From contig SPIA01000003.1 of the NCBI GenBank assembly GCA_004535795.1, forward strand, positions 1 to 64,000: 64,000 nucleotides of DNA, read 5' to 3'. The stretch's first letter is position 1, and every line of letters begins with the position of its first letter. Shown piece after piece: positions 10,129 to 19,820 of this stretch. The notes beneath the pieces were generated by a model that was not told the origin of the DNA, did no database searches, and was given only the letters and a program-made list of their open reading frames with translations. The translations under genes were made by a program, and so were the position numbers. The DNA is from Gammaproteobacteria bacterium LSUCC0057. GTDB taxonomy: Bacteria > Pseudomonadota > Gammaproteobacteria > Pseudomonadales > Porticoccaceae.

Positions 10129-11556
10129 ATGTCAAATACCGATAAGTTTTATATCAATGGCGAGTGGCTGGCGCCGCTGCCGGGCAGCGGCGAGCTGGCG
10201 GTCGAAAACCCCGCCACTGAACAACAGGTGGCGACGTTGGCGATGGGCACCGCGCTCGATGTCGACCGCGCGGTCAGCGCCGCTCGCGCCGCCTTTGCCA
10301 GCTACGCGCTGCAGAGCGTCGATGAGCGCATCGCGCTGTTCGAGCGGATACTCGCCGCCTACGCCGAGCGCGCCGAGCAGATGGCGGTGGCGATCAGCAC
10401 CGAAATGGGCGCTCCGATCTCCTTTGCCAGCGCCGCGCAAGCGGCCTGTGGCCAGGGCCACCTGATGACTACACTGGCGGCGCTCAAGGAGTTCGCCTTT
10501 AACCGCCAGCTCGGGCGCGCCGAGGTGGTGCGCGAGCCGATTGGTGTCTGCGGTTTTATCACCCCGTGGAACTGGCCGATCAACCAGATCGCCTGCAAAG
10601 TGGCGCCGGCGCTGGCGGCTGGATGCACCATGGTGCTCAAGCCGAGCGAGATAGCGCCGCTGTCGGCGCTGGTGTGGGCCGAGGTGATGGACGCCGCCGC
10701 GGTTCCCGCGGGGGTGTTTAACTTGGTCAACGGCGACGGTGTCAATGTCGGTGCCGCGCTGGCCGGCCACCCCGATGTCGATATGGTGTCATTTACCGGT
10801 AGCACCCGCGGCGGTGTAGCGGTGGCAAAAGCCGCTGCCGACACCGTCAAGCGGGTCGCCCAAGAGCTCGGCGGCAAGTCGCCGAATATTATTTTTGCCG
10901 ACGCCGATCTGCCCAGCGCAGCTAAACAAGCGGTGTTCAGTATGATGGAGAACACCGGCCAGTCCTGTAATGCCCCTTCGCGGCTGCTGGTTGAGCAGTC
11001 GGTTTACGACCAAGTGGTGGCATTGTTGGCAGAGGCAGTGGCCAAAGTGCAAGTGGGTGATCCCGCGCAACCCGGCCGTCACATCGGTCCACTCTCTAGC
11101 CGTATGCAGTTTGACAAGGTGCAGGGGCTGATTCAGGTCGGTATCGATGAGGGGGCGCGGCTGCTGGCCGGCGGCACCGGCCGCCCGGAGGGGTTCGCGC
11201 AGGGCTACTACTGCAAGCCGACTATTTTTGTCGACGCCAATAACTCGATGACCATTGCCCGCGAGGAGATTTTTGGCCCAGTACTGGTGGTGATGCCGTT
11301 TGCCGATGAAGCCGAGGCGATTACCTTGGCCAACGATACCCCGTACGGCCTGGCCGCTTACCTACAGAGCAGTGACCCTGAGCGCCAGCGCCGGGTGGCG
11401 CGCCAGTTGCGCGCCGGTATGGTGCGCATTAATGGCGCCGGGCACGACTTCACCTCGCCATTTGGCGGTTACAAACAGTCGGGTAATGGTCGCGAGTGGG
11501 GCGAATACGGTTTAGAGGATTTCCTCGAAACCAAGGCCATCAGCGGACTCAGTTGA
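10129..11556 (+). CDS. NAD(P)-dependent aldehyde dehydrogenase
   Basis: A 475-residue enzyme oxidising an aldehyde to a carboxylate. The start at 10129 has GGAG 7 bp upstream. Family motifs are all present: FITPWNWPINQIACKVAPAL, the cofactor loop VSFTGSTRGG, the general-base region AQELGGKSPNIIF, the catalytic Cys in NTGQSCNAPSRLLV, EEIFGPVLVVMPF and the C-terminal FTSPFGGYKQSGNGREWG. The substrate cannot be read from sequence. It is separated from tadA by 3 bp, so the two are probably co-transcribed. Confidence 0.93.
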   Translation: MSNTDKFYINGEWLAPLPGSGELAVENPATEQQVATLAMGTALDVDRAVSAARAAFASYALQSVDERIALFERILAAYAERAEQMAVAISTEMGAPISFASAAQAACGQGHLMTTLAALKEFAFNRQLGRAEVVREPIGVCGFITPWNWPINQIACKVAPALAAGCTMVLKPSEIAPLSALVWAEVMDAAAVPAGVFNLVNGDGVNVGAALAGHPDVDMVSFTGSTRGGVAVAKAAADTVKRVAQELGGKSPNIIFADADLPSAAKQAVFSMMENTGQSCNAPSRLLVEQSVYDQVVALLAEAVAKVQVGDPAQPGRHIGPLSSRMQFDKVQGLIQVGIDEGARLLAGGTGRPEGFAQGYYCKPTIFVDANNSMTIAREEIFGPVLVVMPFADEAEAITLANDTPYGLAAYLQSSDPERQRRVARQLRAGMVRINGAGHDFTSPFGGYKQSGNGREWGEYGLEDFLETKAISGLS

Positions 11557-11559
11557 GCC

Positions 11560-12027
11560 GTGCAGTGGAGCGACGACGATCGCCGTTTTATGCGCCGAGC
11601 GCTAGCCTTGGCCGAGCGCGCCGGCGCTGCCGGTGAAGTGCCGGTCGGCGCGCTAGTGGTACGCGATGGCGAGCTGTTGGCCGAGGCCGGCAACGCGCCA
11701 ATAGCCAGCTGCGACCCCACCGCCCACGCCGAGATTGTCGCGCTGCGCAGCGCCGCACAGGCGCAGTCTAACTACCGGCTGCCCGGAGCCACGCTCTATG
11801 TCACCCTAGAGCCGTGCACAATGTGCGTCGGCGCTATGATTCACGCGCGCTTGGCGCGGGTTGTCTACGCCGCCGCCGAGCCGCGCGCCGGGGCGCTGCA
11901 CAGCCAGCTGCAACTGGCTGACTGTCAACACTACAACCACCGCTTGCAGGTGGCGAGCGGCCTCGAGGCGGAGGCCTCGGCGGCGCTGCTGCAGAACTTC
12001 TTTCGCGCCCGTCGTCAGCGCAGTTAA
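11560..12027 (+). CDS. tadA: tRNA-specific adenosine deaminase TadA
   Basis: TadA deaminates A34 to inosine in the tRNA-Arg(ACG) anticodon. The 155 residues carry the zinc deaminase signature: PTAHAEIVALR (HAE with catalytic Glu) and TLEPCTMCVGAMIHARL (PCxxC). Start is GTG at 11560, 3 bp after the aldehyde dehydrogenase stop. In Pseudomonas tadA lies near purL with mltF between; here purL follows directly and no mltF is present. Confidence 0.95.
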   Translation: MQWSDDDRRFMRRALALAERAGAAGEVPVGALVVRDGELLAEAGNAPIASCDPTAHAEIVALRSAAQAQSNYRLPGATLYVTLEPCTMCVGAMIHARLARVVYAAAEPRAGALHSQLQLADCQHYNHRLQVASGLEAEASAALLQNFFRARRQRS

Positions 12028-12127
12028 TGCCCCTAATTGCCGGCCAGTCGTAGCACCGCTGCGTTTGAGCGGGTAAAATGATGCCCACTTTACACTGCCT
12101 TCCCTACCGATCTGTGAGCATTTGGCC

Positions 12128-15100
12128 ATGATGATTCTCCCCGGCGCGCCGGCCCTCTCCGCATTCCGTCGCGACAAGCTATGCGGCCAACTGCAAACTC
12201 TGTTAGCCACCGAGGTCAGCGTCTCGGCTGATTTTGTCCACTTCGCTGACCTCGCGGAACCGCTCAGCGAGGTGCAACAGTCGGTGTTGGCGAAGCTGCT
12301 CGAATATGGCCCGCGCGGCGCGCGCTCAGCCAACAGCGACAGTGATTACCAGTTTGTGGTGGTGCCGCGGCCCGGGACGATTTCGCCGTGGTCGAGCAAG
12401 GCGACCGATATCGCCCACAATTGTGGGTTGTCGGCGGTGCGCCGTCTGGAGCGGGGTATTCACTACCGCGTCAACAGCGCCGCACCGCTCAGTGAGCAAC
12501 AACAGCGGACAGTGGCCGCACTGCTCCACGACCGCATGGTAGAGACGGTGCTGTCTGCAACCGAGCAGGCCGAGCAGCTGTTTAGCCGTCAAGCCCCGGC
12601 GGAGCTGACCACGGTGGATATTCTCAGTGGCGGTGTCGAGGCGCTGCAGTTGGCCAATGTGCAGTTGGGGCTGGCGCTGGCTGACGATGAGATCAGTTAC
12701 TTGGCGGCGAGTTTTGAAGGGCTGGCGCGCAACCCCTCCGACGTCGAGCTGATGATGTTTGCCCAGGCCAACTCCGAACACTGCCGCCATAAAATTTTTA
12801 ACGCCAGTTGGACCATCGACGGCCAGCCGCAGCCGCACTCGCTGTTCGACATGATTCGCAATACCTACAACCTCGGCGGTGAGCAGGTTCTCTCGGCTTA
12901 CTCCGACAACGCCGCGGTTGTCGAGGGCAGCACCGCGGGACGCTTCTACCCCGATCCGCAGAGCAAAATATTTGGTTTCAGCGAAGAGCCTATCGATCTG
13001 TTGATGAAGGTTGAAACCCACAACCACCCAACCGCCATCGCGCCGTTTGCCGGTGCCGGTACCGGTGCTGGCGGCGAGATTCGCGACGAAGGAGCAGTGG
13101 GTCGCGGCTCCAAACCAAAAGCCGGTCTGGTCGGTTTTACTGTCTCCAATTTGGCGATACCCGGTTTTCAACAGCCGTGGGAGAGCGACTACGGCAAACC
13201 CGAGCGGATCGTCTCGGCGCTCGATATTATGCTCGAGGGCCCGATTGGTGCCGCCGCGTTCAACAACGAGTTCGGCCGCCCCAACCTGTGTGGCTATATG
13301 CGCGCCTTTGAACTCGACTTCAACGGCGAGCGCCGCGGTTATCACAAGCCGATCATGCTGGCCGGCGGTTACGGCAATATCCGCCGCGAGCACATCGACA
13401 AACCGCCATTTGCCCCCGGTGCGCAACTGATCGTATTGGGCGGCCCGGCGATGTTAATTGGTCTCGGTGGCGGCGCCGCCTCCTCAATGACTACCGGTCA
13501 GAGCTCAGCCGAACTGGATTTCGCCTCGGTGCAGCGACAAAACCCCGAAATCGAGCGGCGCTGCCAAGAGGTGATCGACCAGTGCTGGCAGCTGGGCGAG
13601 CACAACCCGATCGCTTTTATCCACGATGTCGGTGCCGGCGGGCTCTCCAATGCGCTGCCCGAGTTGGTCAAAGATGGCGGAACCGGTGGCCGCTTTGAAC
13701 TGCGCCGAGTGCCCAATGCTGAGCCGGGTATGGCGCCGGTGGAGATCTGGTGTAACGAAGCGCAAGAGCGCTACGTGCTGGCGGTATTGCCGGCCGATGT
13801 CGAGCGTTTTGCCGCTATTTGTGAGCGCGAGCGGGCACCGTTTGCGGTGGTCGGTGAAGCGGTGGCAGAGCGTCATATCACCGTTACCGATCAACACTTT
13901 GACAACGCCCCGGTCGATCTACCGATGTCGGTGCTGTTTGGCAAACCGCCCAAAATGCACCGCCAGGCGACAGCGATCGAGCTGCCCGGCGACTACTTTC
14001 AAGCCGCCTCGGTCGACCTCGACGAGGCGGCGCAGCGAGTGTTGCGCCACCCGGCAGTGGCCAGCAAGCAATATCTGATCACCATTGGCGATCGCAGTGT
14101 TACCGGTATGGTCGCTCGCGATCAGATGGTCGGGCCCTGGCAGCTGCCGGTGGCCGACTGCGCAGTGACGACCGCCAGCTACAACGGCTACTGTGGCGAA
14201 GCGATGGCAATGGGTGAGCGCACCCCGGTGGCGTTGCTCGACGGCCCGGCCTCTGGGCGCATGGCCATCGGTGAAGCGCTGACCAACATCGCCTGTGCAC
14301 AGATCGGAGACATCCGCGCCGTGAAACTTTCCGCCAACTGGATGTCTGCGGCCAGCCACCCCGGTGAGGGCGAAAAACTCTATCGCACTGTCGAGGCAGT
14401 CGGCATGGAGCTCTGTCCAGCGTTGGGTTTGACCATTCCGGTCGGCAAAGACTCGATGTCGATGGCCACCGGTTGGCGCGACGGCGACAGCGACAAACAG
14501 GTGACGTCGCCACTGTCGCTGGTGATCAGTGCTTTTGCACCGGTTGTCGATGTCCGCAATACTGTCACTCCGGTGCTGCAGAGCGGTGCCCCCTCACAAC
14601 TGCTTCTGCTCGATCTGGGCAACGGTGGCAATCGTATCGGCGGTTCGATCTTAGCCCAAGTCTATGGGCAGATGGGCAACAACGTGCCCGATCTCGACCA
14701 GCCGCAACAATTTAAAGCGTTTTTTACCGTGACTCAGCAGCTGCTGGCAGAGCGTCGACTGCTCGCTTACCACGATCGCTCTGACGGCGGGCTGTGGGCG
14801 ACCCTCTGTGAGATGGCTTTTGCCGGTCATTGCGGCGTAGATATCGATCTCACCGCGCTCGGTGACGATACCGCTGCAGTACTATTTAATGAAGAGCTCG
14901 GCGCGGTGGTGCAGGTGGCCGCCAGCGACTGTGATGCGGTGATCGCCGCCTATCAGCAGGCCGCAGTTGCAGCTCACCGACTCGGCGCCCCCAACAGCAG
15001 CGATCGCGTCAATATTGCCGCTCGCGGAGAGTTGCTGCTCAGCCACCCGCGCGCGCAGCTGCAGCAGACCTGGACTGAGACCTCCTACCGTATGGCCGCC

Positions 15101-16003
15101 ATGCGCGATAACACGCTGTGTGCCGAGCAAGAGTTTGCCGCAATCGATAGTGATGATCCGGGCCTCTCTGTCAACTTGAGCTTTGACCCCGCCGAGCCTG
15201 TCGCCGCGGCTTATATCGCCACTGGCGTGCGCCCCGCCGTCGCTATTTTGCGCGAGCAAGGGGTCAACTCGCAGAACGAAATGGCCGCAGCCTTCGACCG
15301 CGCCGGCTTTGCCGCCACCGATGTACATATGAGCGACCTGCTCAGTGGCCGCCGTCAACTCTCTGAGTTTAAAGGTCTCATCGCCTGTGGCGGCTTCTCC
15401 TATGGCGACGTGCTCGGCGCCGGTGAAGGGTGGGCGAAGACGGTACTGTTTAACAGCCTGTTGCGCGACCAGTTCGCTGACTTTTTTACCCGCCCGGACA
15501 GCTTTGCCCTGGGCGTCTGCAACGGCTGTCAGATGCTCTCCAATTTGCACAGTCTGATCCCCGGCGCCGACAACTGGCCGCGCTTTGTCACCAATCTCTC
15601 CGAGCAGTTTGAGGCGCGCTTTAGTCTGGTGCGCATCGAGCCGTCCAACTCCGTGCTGCTGTCGGGTATGGCCGGCTCGCATCTGCCGATCGTCGTCTCT
15701 CACGGCGAGGGCCGCGCCGAGTTTGCCAGTGACAGCGATCTGCCGGCGCTGCAGGCAGAGAGCAAAATTTCACTGCGCTATATCGACAACCAGCTAAATA
15801 TCGCCAGCCGCTACCCGGCCAACCCCAATGGTTCGCCCGATGGGGTCACTGGACTCTGCTCCAGCGACGGTCGTGTCACCCTGATGATGCCCCATCCTGA
15901 GCGGGTATTCCGCACCGTGCAAAACTCTTGGGCGCCCGGCGAGTGGGGCGAAGCTGGCGGTTGGTCGCGGCTGTTTGCCAACGCCCGCCTGTTTGTCGGT
16001 TAA
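12128..16003 (+). CDS. purL: Phosphoribosylformylglycinamidine synthase
   Basis: The large single-chain PurL (about 1291 residues, like E. coli) makes FGAM from FGAR, glutamine and ATP. The start [14 protein letters not shown] aligns with the family N-terminus; ATG at 12128 is preferred to the TTG at 12122. Visible are [41 protein letters not shown] and the second synthetase half ([18 protein letters not shown]). The C-terminal class I glutaminase has [12 protein letters not shown] (Cys nucleophile), SHGEGRAEF and the His/Glu of MPHPERVFR. It is apparently monocistronic, followed by rnpB. Confidence 0.98.
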   Translation: MMILPGAPALSAFRRDKLCGQLQTLLATEVSVSADFVHFADLAEPLSEVQQSVLAKLLEYGPRGARSANSDSDYQFVVVPRPGTISPWSSKATDIAHNCGLSAVRRLERGIHYRVNSAAPLSEQQQRTVAALLHDRMVETVLSATEQAEQLFSRQAPAELTTVDILSGGVEALQLANVQLGLALADDEISYLAASFEGLARNPSDVELMMFAQANSEHCRHKIFNASWTIDGQPQPHSLFDMIRNTYNLGGEQVLSAYSDNAAVVEGSTAGRFYPDPQSKIFGFSEEPIDLLMKVETHNHPTAIAPFAGAGTGAGGEIRDEGAVGRGSKPKAGLVGFTVSNLAIPGFQQPWESDYGKPERIVSALDIMLEGPIGAAAFNNEFGRPNLCGYMRAFELDFNGERRGYHKPIMLAGGYGNIRREHIDKPPFAPGAQLIVLGGPAMLIGLGGGAASSMTTGQSSAELDFASVQRQNPEIERRCQEVIDQCWQLGEHNPIAFIHDVGAGGLSNALPELVKDGGTGGRFELRRVPNAEPGMAPVEIWCNEAQERYVLAVLPADVERFAAICERERAPFAVVGEAVAERHITVTDQHFDNAPVDLPMSVLFGKPPKMHRQATAIELPGDYFQAASVDLDEAAQRVLRHPAVASKQYLITIGDRSVTGMVARDQMVGPWQLPVADCAVTTASYNGYCGEAMAMGERTPVALLDGPASGRMAIGEALTNIACAQIGDIRAVKLSANWMSAASHPGEGEKLYRTVEAVGMELCPALGLTIPVGKDSMSMATGWRDGDSDKQVTSPLSLVISAFAPVVDVRNTVTPVLQSGAPSQLLLLDLGNGGNRIGGSILAQVYGQMGNNVPDLDQPQQFKAFFTVTQQLLAERRLLAYHDRSDGGLWATLCEMAFAGHCGVDIDLTALGDDTAAVLFNEELGAVVQVAASDCDAVIAAYQQAAVAAHRLGAPNSSDRVNIAARGELLLSHPRAQLQQTWTETSYRMAAMRDNTLCAEQEFAAIDSDDPGLSVNLSFDPAEPVAAAYIATGVRPAVAILREQGVNSQNEMAAAFDRAGFAATDVHMSDLLSGRRQLSEFKGLIACGGFSYGDVLGAGEGWAKTVLFNSLLRDQFADFFTRPDSFALGVCNGCQMLSNLHSLIPGADNWPRFVTNLSEQFEARFSLVRIEPSNSVLLSGMAGSHLPIVVSHGEGRAEFASDSDLPALQAESKISLRYIDNQLNIASRYPANPNGSPDGVTGLCSSDGRVTLMMPHPERVFRTVQNSWAPGEWGEAGGWSRLFANARLFVG

Positions 16004-16048
16004 CTGCCCGCAGCGCATTTTCTGCTGCCGTCAGCGCAGCGCGGATGG

Positions 16049-16054
16049 TAGACT
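16049..16054 (+). promoter_or_regulatory. Probable -10 box of the rnpB promoter
   Basis: TAGACT sits 6 bp before the 5' end of the RNase P RNA, the right distance for a sigma-70 -10 element. The matching -35 is poor (CTGCCG at 16025-16030, spacer 18). Confidence 0.4.
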
Positions 16055-16059
16055 AGCTG

Positions 16060-16440
<381 letters not shown>

Positions 16441-16738
16441 CTTTATTTTCTAGCGGTTGTCCGCGCTTGGGCGCGGTCGCTTCACGGCGACGGTTAGCCT
16501 GTTTGAGGCAGCGAACGGCGGGTAGGGTTGGTCAACGCTGATCGTGCTTTTGCAGCGATATGAGTCTATTAAACTAGCTTAATTCTTTCGGGTTACTCCC
16601 TAAGGGGCTGTTGTATCTACTTGATGATCGGCGCAAAATCCTTGCATTGGGTGATGATTAAGCCTGACGAGTTAAGGCGGTTTGTCTAGCGACAAGCGCC
16701 GATCTACTCGGCCCAGTAGTCGCTACCAGGAGAGAGTT
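16441..16738 (+). other. Intergenic region between rnpB and the response regulator
   Basis: About 300 bp with no convincing gene. It holds two adjoining hairpins right after rnpB (CCGCGC-TTGG-GCGCGG at 16461-16476, then GTCGC-N6-GCGAC at 16476-16491). A small hairpin lies at 16682-16695 (TTGTC-TAGC-GACAA), and an inverted repeat CTACT-N6-AGTAG lies at 16704-16719 just before the ribosome site of the regulator gene. The middle is less GC-rich. Confidence 0.5.
16704..16719 (+). promoter_or_regulatory. Inverted repeat CTACT-N6-AGTAG upstream of the regulator gene
   Basis: A perfect 5-bp inverted repeat ends 19 bp before the response-regulator start. Related CTACT/AGTA sequences lie before both TonB receptor genes (17441-17449 and 19770-19779), so it may be an autoregulatory site. 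The assignment is inferred. Confidence 0.35.
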
Positions 16739-17413
16739 ATGCGTATTTTAATTGTCGATGATCACGCTTTTGTCTGCGCAGGACTGCGCGCCACAATGCT
16801 AGCTGAGTTGCCCGGTGCTGAGGTATTTACTGCCGATCACGGCGACACGGCTCTGCAGCTGCTCGCGGCCAATCCGATCGACGTCGCTATTGTCGACCTG
16901 TTTATGCCCGGCGCCGGCGGCGGCTTTGACTTTATTCAAATGCTTTGCGAGAGCTACCCGAAGCTGCCGGTGATTATCCTTTCGGCTTCAGAAAACATGG
17001 CGCATATTCGCAAGTGTATCGATCTGGGTGCGGCGGGTTTTGTCCCCAAGTCGGCGCCGAAAGAGACGCTCTTTGAAGCGATCGCCGCGACCATGAAGGG
17101 TGAGCGGTTTTTACCCGAGACCATTCGCGAAACTATCCCCGAGATGGCGCGGATCTTCAACGAAATTGATATCGGTCTTGACTACCACGATATTGCCGAC
17201 CTGCTCACTAATCGGCAGATGGATATTTTACATTTTGTCGCCGAGGGGCGCTCTAATAAAGAGATAGCGAAAAAGCTGACCCTCTCTGAGAACACCGTCA
17301 AGGTGCATGTCAGTGCGATTTTGCGCGCCCTCGGGCTGAAAAATCGCACCCAAATTGGTGTGTTGGGTCAGCGCCTGGAATTGATGGGCGGAGCCTCGCA
17401 ACAGGCGTTATAG
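16739..17413 (+). CDS. LuxR/NarL-family response regulator
   Basis: A 224-residue two-component regulator; AGGAGAGAG lies before ATG at 16739. The receiver domain (residues 1 to about 120) has the acidic pair D7-D8, phosphorylation site D53 in VAIVDLFMPG, and the conserved Lys in AAGFVPKSAPKE. A long linker leads to a C-terminal LuxR helix-turn-helix: LTNRQMDILHFVAEGRSNKEIA then LSENTVKVHVSAILRALG. It is the only DNA-binding regulator in the TonB receptor/hybrid kinase block, so it is the likely output of that kinase. Confidence 0.93.
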   Translation: MRILIVDDHAFVCAGLRATMLAELPGAEVFTADHGDTALQLLAANPIDVAIVDLFMPGAGGGFDFIQMLCESYPKLPVIILSASENMAHIRKCIDLGAAGFVPKSAPKETLFEAIAATMKGERFLPETIRETIPEMARIFNEIDIGLDYHDIADLLTNRQMDILHFVAEGRSNKEIAKKLTLSENTVKVHVSAILRALGLKNRTQIGVLGQRLELMGGASQQAL

Positions 17414-17440
17414 ATGAAAAGCGTTAGCTACACTATTCTT

Positions 17441-17449
17441 TACTAGTAG
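17441..17449 (+). promoter_or_regulatory. TACTAGTAG motif upstream of first TonB receptor
   Basis: TACTAGTA is a perfect 8-bp palindrome, and the following G extends it to a CTACT...AGTAG-like element. It lies 49 bp before the receptor start. See the similar element before the regulator gene; the role is inferred. Confidence 0.3.
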
Positions 17450-17497
17450 ACTTAAGGTAGGCTGCAAGAAAAGGTTAGTGACCAGAGGGAACTGGAT

Positions 17498-19705
17498 ATG
17501 GCTAATTTCAGTGCGCCGGGGGCAGCCAGTGCTGTTCGCACATTCTTGCTGTCGATCGCGGCAGTGACCGCAGCGGCGGAGAGCGAGCCCGGTTATCTAT
17601 CGGAGCTGGATCTGTTTGAAGAGATTCCGATGGTTACAGGGGTCAGCCACTTTTTGCAGCCGATCGAGGCGACTCCGGCGGCGGTGACGGTGCTCGACCG
17701 CGAGATGATAGCGGCACTCAATCCGCAGAGCTTTGCACAAATACTGCAGTTGGTCCCAGGTTTCGCTCAGATGGTCACCGCGCAAGGGACATTGGCGCCA
17801 GGTTATCAGTTGGGTGGTGAACCGTTTGCGCGGCGCATGCATGTCGAGATAGACGGTCGTCCGCTCAATGACTCGATGTTGGTAACCGCCATGTGGCAGG
17901 ATTTTGGCCTCGACTTTAACGACATCGAGCGCATCGAGGTGATTCGCGGCAGCAACATGCCCGCCGACGGTGGCAACGCCCTGCTCGGCACGGTCAATAT
18001 TATCACCCGCTCACCGCTGCTCGCAGAACGGCTGCGGTTGAGTGTCGAGCTCGACGAAGATCACTTCAGGCGTTATTCGCTCAACACCGCCTTCACCCTC
18101 GGCGGGGTTGAAACGCAGCTGTGGGCGCGCCAGCGTGAGCAGCAAACGTTCACCGAGAGGCGCCCCTTAGTGTCTGGCACCAGCAGTAGTCATACGATTA
18201 TCGGCAGTGAGGATCTCTCTTACGACAGTGAAAGTCTTGTCACCGAAGAGCCCGGCACTGCGCTGACTAGCGCCCGCCAGCGCGATCGCTCGGTCGGCGC
18301 ACGCATGTTGTGGTCACCAACTGCCATTGACCGCATTGAGACTGCGCTGGGTTACAGCGACCACCAAACGCCGTTTGGCGACCAGCGCGCCCGCTACAGT
18401 TGGCAGCAGTTGGAGTGGCAGCGCCTGCTACCCGACCTGGGAGAGTGGCACGGCTTTTTGTTTCACAACTACAACCGGGTGTCGGCCACTGGGCTGCTGG
18501 CAATCGGTGAGATCTCTGGTCCGCTACCCAGTGCAGCAGCAAATCCGTGGTACGCAGACCGCATCCCACCAGCGTTTAATTTTAGTGAACTGATCGACTT
18601 CGCCACCGTCGACGAGTCCGGCTGGAGTGAGCGCTGGGATGCCGAGCTGCGCCGTTACTGGCGCTACGGCAGTGACGTGGAGTTGAGTGTTGGCGGGGCG
18701 GCCACTCACGATCGCGCCGCCAGTCGCTACCTCACCGACCAAACGCACACCCTGCAGCGGCGCAGCAGCCGACTCTACACCACTGCGGCCTGGCAAGTGG
18801 ACAGCGACTGGCAGCTCAGCGGCGGATTGATGGCGGAGCAAGCCGAAGGGCTGTCATCGATTACTGCAGCGCGCATTGGCGCTAACTATCGCCTCGATGA
18901 TCAGCACAGCTGGCGGTTGGCGGCGGCCATTGGCGGCCGTCAGCCGACGCTGCTGGAGAGCCACCGCGCCAGCGTCGCCCGGAACAAGCCGAGCTCTACC
19001 GTGGATCTACTGACGTTGGTCAACTCGCAGCTGGATGTCGAACGCTCAGAGCTGGTCGAGCTCGGTTACCACTGGCGCAGTGGCGACCAGCGCATCGAGT
19101 TAGATGGTCGCTGGTACGGTCAAAAAGTGACCGACCTGATCAAGCCCAGTGACATTGTGGTTGAGTTGACCCGCTTCATTGACGGCGAGCTGACCACGGT
19201 CAGTGACAGGGTGCTCTACTACGACAACCGTGCCGATCTCTACCAGCAGGGTTTGGAGCTGCAGCTGACGGCGCGTCACCGCCAGCATTGGTTGCTGCAC
19301 CTCACCGCCGCCTATCTGGATAGTCGGGCAAGCTCGGCGCCGCTGCAGCTAGATACAGCGCTGCCTTATCCGATCGAAAGTTTTACCGTTGACCGACCGT
19401 TTGAGGTCGGCCTGGTCGGTGAGCGCTGGAGCGCCTCGATGTTGGCCAGCTACCAGCTCAACACGCAGTGGCAACTGGCCAGTCAGCTCAACTGGCAGAG
19501 TGCTACCAGCGGCTGGATGCATCTCGACAGCGCGCCGACTACCCACTGGGACCTATCGGCTCAGCGGCACTGGCAGCGCTCGGCCTCTGGGGCGGCGGTG
19601 GAGCTCTCTGTGGCACTGCGCAACATCACCGACGAGCGTGTCGATGGCCTGCTCGATTACCCTCGCCGCCGTTTGGTGGTTCAGTTACAATTAGAGCTTC
19701 TTTAA
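17498..19705 (+). CDS. TonB-dependent outer-membrane receptor (first of tandem pair)
   Basis: A 735-residue outer-membrane transporter. After a signal region (TFLLSIAAVTAAAES) comes ELDLFEEIPMVTGVSHFLQ and a plug domain: TPAAVTVLDREMIAALNP, QILQLVPGFAQM, RRMHVEIDGRPL, DIERIEVIRGSNMPADGGNA and LGTVNIITRSP. A 22-strand-type beta-barrel follows, ending in ...RRLVVQLQLELL, though a final aromatic residue is absent. It is similar in layout to the next gene. There is no N-terminal STN signalling domain. The ligand is unknown; the context suggests uptake coupled to the two-component system. Confidence 0.9.
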   Translation: MANFSAPGAASAVRTFLLSIAAVTAAAESEPGYLSELDLFEEIPMVTGVSHFLQPIEATPAAVTVLDREMIAALNPQSFAQILQLVPGFAQMVTAQGTLAPGYQLGGEPFARRMHVEIDGRPLNDSMLVTAMWQDFGLDFNDIERIEVIRGSNMPADGGNALLGTVNIITRSPLLAERLRLSVELDEDHFRRYSLNTAFTLGGVETQLWARQREQQTFTERRPLVSGTSSSHTIIGSEDLSYDSESLVTEEPGTALTSARQRDRSVGARMLWSPTAIDRIETALGYSDHQTPFGDQRARYSWQQLEWQRLLPDLGEWHGFLFHNYNRVSATGLLAIGEISGPLPSAAANPWYADRIPPAFNFSELIDFATVDESGWSERWDAELRRYWRYGSDVELSVGGAATHDRAASRYLTDQTHTLQRRSSRLYTTAAWQVDSDWQLSGGLMAEQAEGLSSITAARIGANYRLDDQHSWRLAAAIGGRQPTLLESHRASVARNKPSSTVDLLTLVNSQLDVERSELVELGYHWRSGDQRIELDGRWYGQKVTDLIKPSDIVVELTRFIDGELTTVSDRVLYYDNRADLYQQGLELQLTARHRQHWLLHLTAAYLDSRASSAPLQLDTALPYPIESFTVDRPFEVGLVGERWSASMLASYQLNTQWQLASQLNWQSATSGWMHLDSAPTTHWDLSAQRHWQRSASGAAVELSVALRNITDERVDGLLDYPRRRLVVQLQLELL

Positions 19706-19757
19706 CGGCAAACAGAGTGGCGCGTGTATGCAGGATGCTCATCACCGCGTGCCAATC

Positions 19758-19796
19758 CCCATTTATGGGCTACTTAGTATAGTTTGTTAGAACTAT
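19758..19796 (+). promoter_or_regulatory. Paired inverted repeats upstream of second TonB receptor
   Basis: The 115-bp gap between the receptor genes holds CCCATTTATGGG (19758-19769), CTACTTAGTA (19770-19779) and ATAGTT-N6-AACTAT (19779-19796) in succession. The density of symmetric elements in a short AT-rich gap suggests an operator or promoter region, so the second receptor may have its own promoter. Confidence 0.35.
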
Positions 19797-19820
19797 GGTC
19801 GCTCAGAGACATCTCCTCCA

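Noticed and set aside
12326-13426. Long open frame (366 codons) on the minus strand inside purL
   Set aside because: It lies wholly within a well-conserved purL, mirrors its codon bias and has no family features. Antisense open frames are expected in GC-rich coding DNA.
14882-15703. Open frame of 273 codons antisense to the 3' part of purL
   Set aside because: It overlaps the conserved glutaminase domain of PurL on the other strand and shows no domain.
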